Assembly (NCBI GenBank): GCA_964019695.1 | Contig: OZ026530.1 | Coordinates: forward strand, 36,442,835-36,506,834 | Length of the DNA: 64,000 bases | Source: Loripinus fragilis | Lineage: Eukaryota; Mollusca; Bivalvia; Lucinida; Lucinidae | Direction: 5' to 3' | Shown: positions 1 to 9,870 of the stretch, piece by piece | Numbering within the stretch: the stretch's first letter is position 1 | Layout: each line of letters opens with the position of its first letter | Program-made: the position numbers and the translations under genes | The notes under the pieces: generated by a model | What the model saw: the letters and a program-made list of their open reading frames with translations, nothing else | What the model was told of the DNA's origin: nothing | Databases searched by the model: none

Positions 1-1582
1 TTAACCATATTGACTAAATCAAGTCAAAGTCATTTCTATAATTTAATAAGACATAATCACGACAACCCAATCAGGGTGAGCGCCAGCGCTCAAGACTGAC
101 AACAGAACTACTGCATTCTGAGTCTATCTCTGACTAGCTTTCTCTGATCTCGCTCTAGTCTGATAGTTTGATAAACAGATAAACTGATCAACTGAAGTGT
201 ATGGCCAACCTTCCATTATTTTATGCTGTTTCTGGATTTTGTAATTTTCCTCTAAACTTTCGATAGCATCGTGGGTTGAAAGGCACGCCTGTTTTGCTTT
301 CACAAATGACAAAGTTTTGATGGTTAAACTTAAAACATTAATTCTTACATGACTGTCCTGCCATTCAGTTTTGAGTCCGTATCCCAACAATAACTTGTTA
401 TTGTGGGGACTGAGCCTCAACTTGAAACAACATCCATAGGCTTGTGAAGCTAGTGGATCAAACCTATGACCCCTAACTCCTCAGGCCTACAGATATTCAC
501 TTATATCACTTATTGAACTGCACATGCATGATAAAGGTCCAAGAAGGCCTAACTTTTGTACTTTGCATGAGCTTATGTTTCTAATAGTCACAGGTTAATT
601 CTCATCATATGATGTCCCCACACCCAAAGCGATGACTTAAATATATGCCAAATATTATTTTTAAAGGTCAGGCATGTGATTAGTATACTTTATCGAACCT
701 TTGGAAAACAGAACAGCCTTACAGGCCATTAAGATTACTTTGGTCATTTTGTTACGTCACCTTTCAACATTATTTCAGTCATACTGAGCATACGTTAACG
801 TCACTACGTTACAACTGTCATTATTTCTATTCAGCGACTTTGAAAATGGATTACCAGAGGCATCAGACTTATCTAGCTTTTATGTATGCTGGTGAATGTA
901 AACACCATAGTTCAATAAAATGTTCGTTACATTTTGGACACTTTTTACTTGGTGCAGTTTGTCAAAGCATCATCATATATTTGTCCAATACATATTTGAT
1001 CAGAATAAGCACACACTGGATGCTTATTTTACATTAAACTAGCCAGATATGTTGTGAAATAGTGTAACATCGTGGTTCCAAAACATACTAAATGCAGAAA
1101 TACTTGTGAAACCAGATTACCAGAGATAAGAGATCATATTTATTCTCACATTTTGAGTGGTATAACTACATTCAGGTATTTGCATTTGAGTTTTTTAGTC
1201 ACAATGGACATATGAAATTAAAATATAACAAAATACAGAGCCATTGGACAAGATACATGATGATGTTTGGACACATTTATCATTGTTATACTAAGTAACG
1301 TATATTTCTGTACACATAATTAAAGCAAAAGGGTGGCTTCATTCCTGTATTTATATCACAGAAACTGTTTAAGTGGTGCATTTAAATTTTTGACTACCTA
1401 TCACCAGGAACCTGTAAGAATATTTAGGCAAAACCTTAATACTGTCATAAGAAGTTTATTTTTAAGAGTCTCACATGGTGAATTGGACCTTATTATTGAA
1501 AAACAGTGAATTTAGCATGATATCCATTATGGAACTACAGAGGAGGAACTCTGACGGTCGTTAAATTATGGCCTGATACATG
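1..1582. other. gene-free stretch
   Basis: AT-rich DNA without a recognisable gene or repeat. A 98-codon open frame lies on the minus strand at 124-420, but it opens at a non-ATG codon and matches no family I recognise. It could be a terminal exon, since an AG preceded by a pyrimidine-rich run lies just upstream, but I do not call it. Confidence 0.5.
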
Positions 1583-1583
1583 T

Positions 1584-1777
1584 GTTTGTTTGTTTGATTT
1601 GAGTCTTTACGTCCCATCAAAAATCTTACAGTTAATCAGGGACGGGTCTTCCTGGGTTTAATCAGTACTAAGATAGGATAAATGTGTCTTGCTCAAGGAT
1701 CACAACGCTGTGACGCCGGTGAGGCTCGAACCCTCGGTCTCGAGTAAAGCACTCTACCACTGAGCCACTGCGCTCCG
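1584..1777 (-). repeat. tRNA-derived SINE, copy 1
   Basis: The reverse complement begins with a tRNA-like head: an A-box-like GGCTCAGTGGTAGAGTGC and a B-box-like GGTTCGAGCCTC. A conserved body follows, including 'cttgagcaagacacattta', and then a tail with TTGATGGGACGTAAAG and an imperfect CAAA-rich end. Five further copies of the same family lie in the window at 13785, 29101, 40285, 41817 and 48298. Such SINEs are transcribed by RNA polymerase III and mobilised by a partner LINE. No clear target-site duplication is seen here. Confidence 0.85.
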
Positions 1778-2139
1778 TAGAAGTGCGTTGTGTAAGTCAC
1801 TTAAAAAGCACGTCTAATTGTAAAAGCAACCAACACCTGTTGGTTGGTGACAAAACCTGTGCCACTGTTTACCTTTTCCGTAAGACTATAATATAAGAAT
1901 AGATCAACAAAAGATTTGAAGCGTGACTATATTTACTAGAAATAGGGGTTTCATGCGTTTATTTACATTTACTATAATATGTTACCCCGCATACATTTTC
2001 CATCCCGACTGGCTCATGTTTTGCATTACGTATCAACCATTTGAAATAAAAAGATTTAAAGGTCAATGCTCAGAGGTTGTGGTACATCTATACCAAACTC
2101 TCAGGAACTGACAGATTAATGAAGTAATGTCCAGCAAAA

Positions 2140-2375
2140 GGGCCGCGTCGCGTAAAAACCTGTCTTCGGGGTTTCCGACAAATTGATATTCAAACCAGCC
2201 TTCTCAGCTACAGTGACTGGCTAGAAAATTGAAATCTCGCCTGTAGCAAGTCTAGATATGGTCATTTTATTAAGCGGATAACAAAGGCGCTGATCAAACT
2301 ACACAAATGCGCAGGCTGGTCTGCGCCTTTGTTGTTCGCAAATCCCCGAAGACAGGTTTTTTCGCGTTGAGGCCC
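2140..2375. mobile_element. small TIR element (MITE)
   Basis: About 235 bp bounded by imperfect terminal inverted repeats of about 30 bp sharing AAAAACCTGTCTTCGGGG. An inner hairpin carries 'caaaggcgctgatc' on one side and 'tgcgcctttgttg' on the other. There is no coding capacity, so it would depend on a transposase elsewhere. The superfamily cannot be assigned. Confidence 0.65.
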
Positions 2376-2429
2376 AAATGGTACAAGTTAGCATGTGCAC
2401 ATATCAAAGACTCATATCAGCTTGCGCAG

Positions 2430-2586
2430 GAGCCGCTGTGGTGTAGAGGATAAACCACTTGTCTTGTAAACCAGGGGTCGCAGGTTCGATTCCCGGCTTC
2501 ACCAGTCTGTCGGATGAGACTTTAAGCCGTGGCCCCGTCTCTATATGACCTTAGCTGTTGGTGGGACGTTAAACACAACACAACAA
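2430..2586 (+). repeat. tRNA-Thr-like SINE with 17-bp TSD
   Basis: The head looks like tRNA-Thr: GTGTAGAGGATAAACCAC, then an anticodon-arm-like CTTGTAAACCAGGGGTCG, then the B box GGTTCGATTCC. The tail contains TTGGTGGGACGTTAAACAC and ends in (ACA)n. It is flanked by a perfect 17-bp direct repeat, CATATCAGCTTGCGCAG, at 2413-2429 and 2587-2603, a textbook LINE-style target-site duplication. The head differs from the other SINE family here, but the tail shares TTGRTGGGACGTWAA. It is not a functional tRNA gene because the acceptor stem does not pair properly. Confidence 0.85.
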
Positions 2587-2587
2587 C

Positions 2588-2730
2588 ATATCAGCTTGCG
2601 CAGCCGTACAGTCTAATTAGATTTTTTGATGGGCGCTCTATGTAAAGACAATCAATTACCCAACGTTTCTTCAGGGGGAAGACTAAGACTCTGAACAGAC
2701 TGTACAGATGCGCAAACTGATATTATCCTC
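2588..2730. repeat. foldback element interrupted by the SINE
   Basis: The left arm (ATATCAGCTTGCGCAGCC...) pairs with the right arm at about 2692-2730 over roughly 28 bp, with a loop of about 70 nt. The 5' edge of this arm is the sequence duplicated by the neighbouring SINE, so the SINE landed at the edge of an existing foldback. Confidence 0.5.
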
Positions 2731-2965
2731 GCACACCAGATCGGGGTTTCCGTTGTTTTTACATACCCATACCAGAACGTGGGGAAGATAAAAAACGAAC
2801 AGCTGCACGTCGGCCGCCCACTGACCGCACGTCGATCCATGACGTCATTGTAATGTTAAAATGACGTCAGCGTGTCGGATCTCAGCGAATTAAGGACTTT
2901 CTGTTAGCCGTTTTTATGTTGTTTTTTTTTCCAAATATTAAATGCGGTACAGTACTTAGTGGTGA

Positions 2966-3122
2966 GCAAGAAAAATAATCCCTTATTCGTGTGAGGATAG
3001 GATAGAAAAATTCATCCGTCGCGATCACCGTTTGTCATCACTCGGCAAGCCTCGTGATGCCAATCGTTGATCCTCGGGACGGATTTTTCTATCCCAGCCT
3101 CACACTCATGATGGATTCTTAT
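2966..3122. mobile_element. palindromic MITE, family F2
   Basis: A long foldback with arms carrying TCGTGTGAGG...GATAGAAAAAT and the inverse. The tip is CATCAC/GTGATG around the 12-nt loop TCGGCAAGCCTC (3042-3053; GAGGCTTGCCGA on the other strand). Other F2 copies lie near 24.0, 24.45, 31.65 and 31.95 kb. It sits about 90 bp beyond the stop codon of the LicD-like gene and may be in its 3' UTR. Confidence 0.8.
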
Positions 3123-3208
3123 ATACATGTAGTTGTACACACCCTATGCCTGATACTGGCTTAAATTTGATTTTTATCATGGCAGGAATCGTTGAAAGTA
3201 TACGTTTG

Positions 3209-3994
3209 TTAAACGGTTCCATTGAAGTATAACGTTTCGTTGACAAACGTTGCATTGCCGTACATACGTATGACGAATGGAAAATATTCATACAGTTCGC
3301 GGCATTCAACGCTAATTCCACTCTGTCTTACGGAAAAAACGTGGTTGTAAAAGTGGGTTTTACAATCTTCTGGGTCCCTAATGTCCCCCTGTGCCAAAGC
3401 ATACTCCACATCACATGGTACATTAAATATTTCTCCTTCAAAAGGTCTTTGCTTGAGTGGAAACAATCTAGTTTTCTCCCAAGCATAACGTTTATATAGC
3501 GGGTTGTATAACGCTGAATCAAAAATGTGAGTTTCATTTTCCTCATAGAAAAACACATCCACAAAAGGCCATTTCGTACGGTTTTCAAACCCGGTTTCGT
3601 TGTTGACTTTGAAAAATTGAAGGAAAGAACGACCAGGTGCCCTTTGCATTGTTTCCAGCTGGTATCCAGGTAGGTGTGAAAAGTATTGCACAAATTCCCC
3701 CCTGTATGAGCTGTTCAGGAGAACGTCCAAGTCGTCGTCCCAAGGAATGAAGCCATGGTGCCGGTGTGATCCCAGGAGCGTGCCGTAGTATAAAATGAAT
3801 GGAAGTTTGAAATGTTTGCAAAGTCTTGTAAATTCATTCCATAATGATACCATACTCTGGAGCTGATGAGGATTGAGACTTGGGCGAAACTTTTTATATT
3901 GACTACCAAGGTATGCTACACCATCCAACCATTGTGTTCTTTTAGCTTTATTCGCAGTTTTACCTCGAATATAATGGGATTGGTGACTTTTAGC
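3209..3994 (-). CDS. LicD-family protein, exon 2 (catalytic domain)
   Basis: A 262-codon exon (stop TAA at 3209-3211) carrying the LicD/nucleotidyltransferase-fold signature: GTLLGS at about residues 139-144 of the joined protein and PWDDDLD at about 152-158, whose acidic run is expected to bind metal and nucleotide. The family includes bacterial LicD phosphocholine transferases and animal fukutin/FKRP-type Golgi enzymes. The acceptor substrate here is unknown. I place the acceptor AG at 3995-3996, after a pyrimidine-rich run, so the exon starts in phase 0 with GCT AAA AGT. Several NxS/T sequons (NET, NRT, NAT, NGT) suit a Golgi lumenal domain. The frame has no ATG before the domain, so an upstream exon is required; exon 1 at 7543-7746 fits exactly. 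Confidence 0.85.
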   Translation of the reverse strand, partial: AKSHQSHYIRGKTANKAKRTQWLDGVAYLGSQYKKFRPSLNPHQLQSMVSLWNEFTRLCKHFKLPFILYYGTLLGSHRHHGFIPWDDDLDVLLNSSYRGEFVQYFSHLPGYQLETMQRAPGRSFLQFFKVNNETGFENRTKWPFVDVFFYEENETHIFDSALYNPLYKRYAWEKTRLFPLKQRPFEGEIFNVPCDVEYALAQGDIRDPEDCKTHFYNHVFSVRQSGISVECRELYEYFPFVIRMYGNATFVNETLYFNGTV

Positions 3995-4009
3995 CTACAA
4001 CAAATAAGA

Positions 4010-5411
4010 AAGCACGTAAGATTTTTCTACTTATCACAGAAGCAAGTAGCAAGTAATATTTTGTTACTTATCGCCGAGGCGAGTAGCACATAAGATTTTG
4101 CTACTTATCACAAAGATGAATAGCACGTAAGTTTTAGCTACTTATCCCAGAGGCGAGTAGAACATAGGTTTTTGGTACTTATCGCAAAGGCCATTAGCAC
4201 ATAAGATTTGGTGCTTATCGCATAGGCGAGTAGAATGTTAAATTCTGCTACTTATCGCAAAGGGGAAAAGCATATAAGATTTTGTACATATCGCATAGAT
4301 GAGTAGTACTTAAGATTTTGGTACTTATGTCAGAGGCGAGTAGTACGTAAGATGTTGGTATTTATTGCATAGGCGAGAAGAACGTAAGACTTAGCAACTT
4401 ATCGCATAGGCGAGTAGTACGTAAGATTTTGGTACTTATGTCATAGGCCAGTAGTACGTAAGATGTTGGTACTTATGTCATAGGCGAGTAGTACGTAAGA
4501 TGTTGGTACTTATGTCATAGGCGAGTAGTATTAAGATGTTGGTATTTATTGCATAGGCGAGAAGAACGTAAGACTTAGCAACTTATCGCATAGGCGAGTA
4601 GTACGTAAGATTTTGGTACTTATGTCATAGGCCAGTAGTACGTAAGATGTTGGTACTTATGTCATAGGCGAGTAGTACGTAAGATGTTGGTACTTATGTC
4701 ATAGGCGAGTAGTATGTAAGAATTAGTTACTTATGTCATAGGCGAGTAGAACGTAAGATTTTTGTACTTATCGCATAGATGAGTAGCACATAAGATTTAG
4801 ATAATTATCGCACAGGCGAGTAGTACGTAAGATTTGGTATTTATTGCATAGGCGAGTAGAACGTAAGATTTTGGTATTTATTGCATAGGTGAGTAGCATG
4901 TAAGATTATGGTACCTTTCGCAAAGGGGAATAGCACGTAAGATTTTTGTACATATCGCATAGATAAGTAGCACTTCAGATTTGGTACTTATGCCTAATGC
5001 GAGTACATTGTAGTACGTAAAATTTTGTTATTTATCGCATAGGCGAGTAGAACGTAAGATTTTGGTACTTATGTCATAGGCGAGTAGCAGGTAAGATTTT
5101 GGTACTTATGTCATAGGCGAGTAGTACGTAAGATGTTGGTACTTTTGTCATAGGCGAGTAGTACGTAAGATGTTGGTACTTATGTCATAGGCGAGTAGTA
5201 CGTAAGATGTTGGTACTTATGTCATAGGCGAGTAGTACGTAAGATGTTGGTACTTATGTCATAGGCGAGTAGTACGTAAGATGTTGGTACGTATGTCATA
5301 GGCGAGTAGTACGTTAGATGTTGGTACTTATGTCTTAGGCGAGTAGTACGTAAGAATTAGTTACTTATGTCATAGGCGAGTAGAACGTAAGATTTTGGTA
5401 CTTATGTCATA
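4010..5411. repeat. 37-bp minisatellite array
   Basis: About 38 head-to-tail units of 37 bp, with a core like GGCGAGTAGTACGTAAGATG followed by TTGGTACTTATGTCATA. Units near 4.0-4.4 kb are degenerate and those near 5.1-5.35 kb are almost identical, so homogenisation is stronger at the end far from the exon. The array lies in the intron of the LicD-like gene and ends about 14 bp upstream of its splice acceptor. Confidence 0.95.
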
Positions 5412-5530
5412 TTTTTAGATGCTTTGCCCCCCTAGACCCAAGATGCCCTTTGGACAACGACATGTCGCAATAAAGATTTACAGCATATGTAAAGGGCATT
5501 TTGGGTCTAGGGGGGCAAAGCATCTTAAAA
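5412..5530. repeat. 40-bp-arm hairpin
   Basis: The arms at 5412-5451 and 5491-5530 are near-perfect inverted copies containing GCTTTGCCCCCCTAGACCC. The 39-nt loop contains AATAAA. It abuts the end of the minisatellite without spacing. Confidence 0.85.
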
Positions 5531-5956
5531 CAAACTGAAAGACACCAGTTTCATTTTTCCAATGACAAACGCCACAATTTTAGGTGTATTTTGTACGCAT
5601 GCGCAGAAGGAATACGGTAAGGTTTGAGAAATGAAGAGCACTTCTATCCTTAACATTTTAGCACTTTTACTTTTTTAAAACTAGCAATGCATTTACTCAA
5701 AGTTTGGCCTAAACGGCACCCAGTATAAAGACGTAAAATGAGGGGTGGGAGTAGAAAGTGCACGTTTTCACGGTATTGTAAATGGTGAATCGCTTTGAAA
5801 CGTATTTTGTTGCCCTCTATGCATATTTTACTGCCAAACTACACCAATTTCAAAAACATTAGGGCAATTTGAAAATTTGATGTTAATAATCATATCAACT
5901 AGGGAAAATATACGCCTTATCGCTAGAAGTTCTTATGCATCATGTGGTGTTTTATT

Positions 5957-6275
5957 CATTTTATCACATGAAGTTACACCTTGGAGTGAAATAACGCCAT
6001 ACGTTAAAAAACGAGAATCCACTGGTGGTTTGCAGATTTACTTACGTTACATGTACGTATCGACGTCCATGATAGTGTTAGGTAAAAATGACAAAATCTT
6101 GAAGTTTTCACACCAAAATGTGCTATTTTTAGGTAATTTAAATGTCATGTGATAAATAGAATTTATTATTCGTGCTCCTATATTATTGGATTTATTAAAC
6201 TCGTTGCAAAAAGAGGCCAAATGTTTGGCAATAAATTCAATAAAACATGAGCACTCATGTAAGATCCTCTATTTG
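5957..6275 (-). mobile_element. MITE family F3, divergent copy
   Basis: In reverse orientation it matches the copies at 17795 and 30676: GTGCTCATGTTTTATTGAAT, GAGTTTAATAAAT, GGAGCACG, TCTATTTATCACATGAC, and a distal part with an 'accactggtggtt' palindrome. Its apex differs: the GAGGCTTGCCGA loop has been replaced by a GCCAAACATTTGGC hairpin. Confidence 0.7.
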
Positions 6276-6330
6276 AATATTTTATTTTTGCATTAAATAG
6301 ATAGAGGATATTTACTCTTTTGAAGTTAAT

Positions 6331-6455
6331 ACCAAATATATTTTATTGAGTGTGTTGAAAACATCAGAATTTTCACGAGTGCATAGCATTTTCATGAGTG
6401 CATAGCACGAGTGAAAATTGCGATGTTTTCAACTCACGAGATGACATATATTTGG
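6331..6455. repeat. foldback with about 45-bp arms
   Basis: The left arm (ACCAAATATATTTTATTGAG...) pairs with the right arm ending in ATATATTTGGT. The loop holds two direct copies of 'gagtgcatagca'. No coding content. From 6456 to 7030 I see nothing further beyond a small ATCACTAGTGAT palindrome near 6834. Confidence 0.75.
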
Positions 6456-7030
6456 TTTTTACTAAAAAAGTTATTTTTTTTTATTTTACTTTTTTTTAAC
6501 TTCATAGAAGATTTTCGGTTAATCAGTTAACCATGCTTCAAGCGTTTGATGTTTGATGACGTTACGTAACATAGATTACATGCATTGCCCCACTCACTGG
6601 AGCGGGAGGTGCTGAAAATACAAAATCGAAAAATTTCAGCAAATCTGATTTATTTTGGTACCAAAATGTTTCTCATGTTCCATCTAAGAAAATGCCTATC
6701 CACGCTCGATGTTTTTGTTCACAAATAAGAAAGTTATAGTCATTTGAACTTTTGAAGTGAGCTGCATTAAGGAAATGGAAAAGTCAGAGATAATCAAAAA
6801 ACGCTGCATTGAAAATATAGGCTGATATTTTAAATCACTAGTGATTGATATCACTTTTATTTGTTTTTGAGGTGCATTGATTGCACTGCTAAGTATTTAA
6901 TAAATACATGTACATAGCTGCCAGTTATTTGTTTATTGTCTAGAAACGATTAAAGAAAAACAGTAATACCTTAATGCCTTTTCAATTGTCATATCTTTGA
7001 AGTATTGTAGGTTTTTTTTTTAAAAAAAAA

Positions 7031-7269
7031 TGAGCCGCGACATAAGATTTCAAACAATGTGACATGTGCGACCAGCTGAATGTTTCGGACCAGCCTGCGC
7101 ATACGCGCAGTCTGATCAGAGCCTTTGCTAGTCGCTTGAATATTCTCTGACTGTTATGCTACTGACCGAACAGCATTTGGAGTTTTTAATCTTCAGAGGA
7201 GGCTGCACAGGCTTGTCTGAGTCTACTCATGTCAAAATGCCACATTGTCGGAAATCTCTTGTCGCGGCC
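7031..7269 (+). mobile_element. MITE family F4 (GAGCCG ends)
   Basis: The ends resemble GAGCCGCGACATGAGATTTC and its inverse. The interior carries GCGCATACGCGCAGTCTGAT and CAGAGCCTTTGCTAGTC. Other copies lie at 29385, 30223, 42272, 44932 (split) and 52995. Non-coding; it lies in the LicD-like intron, and the superfamily is unknown. Confidence 0.8.
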
Positions 7270-7372
7270 ATTGATGTAGCTCCAATTAAGCAGTTACGCA
7301 CATGCGTAATAAAGCTAATAACATTCAAGGGAGGTCACCTAAAGTGGTAAAAGTGATTTTCCAAAACCAAAA

Positions 7373-7440
7373 GGAACTGCTCTTAAAGGAATGAATTTGC
7401 TCCCCCTGGGAGCAAATTCTTTCCTTTAAGAGAAGTTCTC
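7373..7440. repeat. 33-bp-arm hairpin
   Basis: A near-perfect inverted repeat with arms carrying CTTAAAGGAATGAATTTGCT and an almost absent loop. It lies about 100 nt into the LicD-like intron from exon 1. Confidence 0.8.
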
Positions 7441-7542
7441 ATTTTGAAAATGGACACAATTGAAGAGAATCCCTGCTAGTGCTTGTTCAATTTGTCTCCC
7501 TTTGCTGTGCATAACTGCTACACCATTGGCAGCTCAAATTAC

Positions 7543-7746
7543 TTTTTCATCATCCCTTCTTGTGTAGTTTCCATCGGTAGTATCCTTGTCAGCAATTCCA
7601 CGATGTGTCATCCAGCTGTCGTATCCGATTTCCTTGAACTGACAGTATGTGTACTCACAAAAATGCAAAATTACGGAAATGAGTCCAATGGAAGCTAACA
7701 ACGTTATAAAGAAGCATTTCTGTTTTAGTATTTTTCGTTTCCACAT
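7543..7746 (-). CDS. LicD-family protein, exon 1 (membrane anchor)
   Basis: ATG at 7744-7746 opens a 68-codon exon: a short basic start (MWKRKILKQK), then a hydrophobic segment at residues 11-27, then a polar stalk with a sequon (NYT). This is the classic N-terminus of a type II Golgi membrane protein. The frame reaches a donor-like AAA|GTAATT at 7541-7542 in phase 0, which matches the phase-0 acceptor of the LicD exon at 3994 on the same strand. The joined product would be 329 residues, a usual size for animal LicD-type proteins. The intron of about 3.5 kb holds the 37-bp minisatellite and several foldbacks. An extra small exon between the two cannot be excluded. Pairing the two exons is inference from phase, order and topology. 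Confidence 0.65.
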
Positions 7747-7780
7747 CGCTGATGATAATATTTCAAATATTTAACCAATT

Positions 7781-8250
7781 GCGGATAAAACTCGCCTATA
7801 ATAAAACTCCCGACATCGTCAACGAAATCTGTGAATCAGAAACGTGAAGATCTTTTTATTGGTCGATTTATTTTTGTTCTCTTTATACATGTATGTCTGC
7901 TATGTTAGCTTAATTGTATATGCAAATATTTCCTCTTGTAGGCGGGACGAGTCGAAGACGAGTTTCCCCCTACAAGAGGGAATATTTGTATATCCACGAG
8001 TATTTGGACAATAAAATTCTTGTAGCATGACCAATAAAACAACCACATTTTAATTTATTCACCAGATATTCAAGTCAATTATAAGCTCCACCCTTGACAG
8101 GGTTATGTGGAAATTATTGTACAGCATTGATCAAAGGAAAGGCGCCAAAGTCATGACACAATGACTTGTATCAACCGCGAAACACATATTCTATGTTTAG
8201 ACCTAATAAACTTGACTAGACTTGACTTTATAAATTAATGGCACCTGTGC
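7781..8250. repeat. 5' flank copy P1 of a local duplication
   Basis: 'aaactcgcctataataaaa', a following 'aacgtgaa' stretch and TTTATAAATTAATGGCACCT recur in the same order at 9853-10388 (P2). P1 carries about 370 bp, including a foldback at 7917-8003, that P2 lacks. P2 carries the F6 element, which P1 lacks. P1 lies directly upstream of the LicD-like exon 1, so the promoter region appears to have been copied. Confidence 0.65.
7917..8003. repeat. hairpin in P1 duplication
   Basis: Arms of about 28 bp with 'atatttcctcttgtagg' and its inverse. The apex contains GACGAGTCGAAGACGAG. Confidence 0.8.
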
Positions 8251-8372
8251 TAGCTCATCAAGTAAAGGGTGTTAAGAAAGTTCGTTCCGCTCTTCATCAT
8301 AGAATTTGGAATAAAAAAATGATTCTGAAAATATACATTTTCCATGAGCCTGTTATTCCTTGTGATAGTGTT

Positions 8373-9361
8373 CACACTGGTAAATGTATACGTCGATTTG
8401 GTGGTATTTACGCGTATTGCCGGTACTTCATAGACCGGAAGTGGTAGATATTGGTGTTAATACTATATAGAAAAAACATGTTATATGCAAAAAGGGCTAT
8501 AGAATTAGATCATTTTTAAGCATTCAGTATGTGCGTTGCGATTTATGTAAGCATTTAGGAATAGATTCGAGTCGTGACCGATCTGGCTGATCGGTACTCG
8601 AATCTATTCCTAAATGCTTACATAAATCGCCATGAGCATGCCAAATACTTAAAAAATGATCTAATTCTATAGTCCTTTAGGTATATGGCATGTTTTTCTC
8701 TATAGTATTAACACCAATATCTACCACTTCCGTTCTTTGAAAAACCGGCAATACGCGTAAATACCACCAAATCCACAGTATGTAAACTGAAATAAACATC
8801 CTGTACCGTTCCTCCGCTAGCTCACGCCTTATAAACATGAATAACAGCTCTCGTGCGTAACCAGTAGTCGGAAAATGCTTGTATTTAGGTACATGTACAC
8901 GTTTCGATTTATATTGTTAGCGATACAGACAATACACATTCGAACAAGGTAAGAAAAGTTATTATATCTATTTTATTCCGTTTTATTCCATGATTTTAAC
9001 GGTTTCCTCCTTCGCATTTTGCTTTGTTAAAAAACGACTTGCTCACAATCAGAGCCGTTCTGTGTCGAAAACGAGCTTAAATGCCAGATTGCACGGTTTT
9101 AGTGGAATTGGTAATCACATGTATACATGATTACATGGTTGTAACTGTAACAGTTACTTAGATCTATGGAAAAATGAATTTTAATAGGTGGGCCCTCGCA
9201 ATTACAGCTGTACCAACAACTCTCACATCACGATTTCCGACAACTGGTTACGCACGAGTGTTGTAATTCATAATGTATAAGGCGTGAGCTAGGAGGAACG
9301 GGTACAGGATGTTTATTTCAGTTTACATACTGTGAAATCGACGTATACATTTACCAGTGTG
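8373..9361. mobile_element. palindromic MITE family F5, split copy
   Basis: A whole-length foldback of about 420 bp with ends CACACTGGTAAATGTAT and its inverse. The apical arms are GCGATTTATGTAAGCATTTA and complement. A second, uninterrupted copy is at 45102-45520. This copy is split by a 561-bp element with a 5-bp duplication at 8769-8773/9335-9339. Its own flanks, GTGTT and GTGTC, look like a slightly decayed 5-bp target-site duplication. Confidence 0.85.
8774..9334. mobile_element. non-autonomous DNA element, CACAGTA ends, 5-bp TSD
   Basis: 561 bp with about 100-bp terminal inverted repeats. The first 34 bp are identical at both ends and start CACAGTATGTAAACTGAAAT. It is flanked by AAATC at 8769-8773 and 9335-9339. 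The other F5 copy shows the empty site (GCAAATCGAC), which proves the insertion and the 5-bp duplication. CAC-starting ends with 5-bp duplications are known from Transib and RAG-like elements. The heptamer CACAGTA is one base from the RSS heptamer CACAGTG. No transposase is encoded, so the class is inference; some hAT groups also give non-8-bp duplications. Confidence 0.8.
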
Positions 9362-9870
9362 GTGTCTGGCATCGTGTCTGACATCGAAAGTCTTAACACA
9401 ATTATGTTTACTTTGGGTACTGTCTTTCAATCGTTCTAGAAAAATCTTAAATTTTCTAAACATCGAGACAATTTTTATTTTGCATGATTCTTTACAGCCT
9501 TGCTGCTTAATAAACGTATTAAAGACTTACATAAGATGAATAACAACTCCATTTAGGGTTTCTTAATTCTTATCACTATGAATGGTTCTTTGTCATACAC
9601 CCCTATTATACTCCTCGAGCCCAGAAATGTCCGAGGGTTATTTTATTTTGAAGATCATTTATTCCATGACAAAATACATGATTAATCATCCCGTTGTTTA
9701 TTTCTTATCAAGTGTGTCCACTTTAAAGAATTCCAAAGGCATTTATGTTATTAGATAAATTTTAACTAAAATAATAGGAATACAATTTTAATGCGGAACG
9801 AACTTTCTTAACACCCTTTACATGCACCCTGTTCAAATATGAGTTTCAGTTAAACTCGCCTATAATAAAA

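Larger units (their letters stand above)
8262..9821. mobile_element. outer TIR element of a three-level nest
   Basis: Perfect 29-bp terminal inverted repeats at 8262-8290 and 9793-9821, starting GTAAAGGGTGTTAAGAAAG. After removing the two inner insertions the element is about 0.57 kb. No coding region survives and no clear target-site duplication is visible. It contains the F5 foldback, which in turn contains the CACAGTA element. Confidence 0.75.

Noticed and set aside
124..420. 98-codon minus-strand frame
   Set aside because: Starts at TTG, shows no domain, and has no clear donor or partner exon. It may be a terminal exon but cannot be supported.
2430..2505. Possible functional tRNA-Thr gene
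   Set aside because: The acceptor stem does not pair, the SINE tail follows directly and a 17-bp TSD flanks the unit, so it is a SINE.
3866..4093. 75-codon plus-strand frame over the LicD exon end and minisatellite
   Set aside because: Antisense shadow of the LicD exon and of the repeat array.
4010..5411. CRISPR-like array of regularly spaced repeats
   Set aside because: Units are contiguous 37-bp tandem repeats without unique spacers, in eukaryotic DNA.
8238..8447. 69-codon plus-strand frame
   Set aside because: Lies across the arms of the outer TIR element and the F5 MITE; chance frame in repeats.
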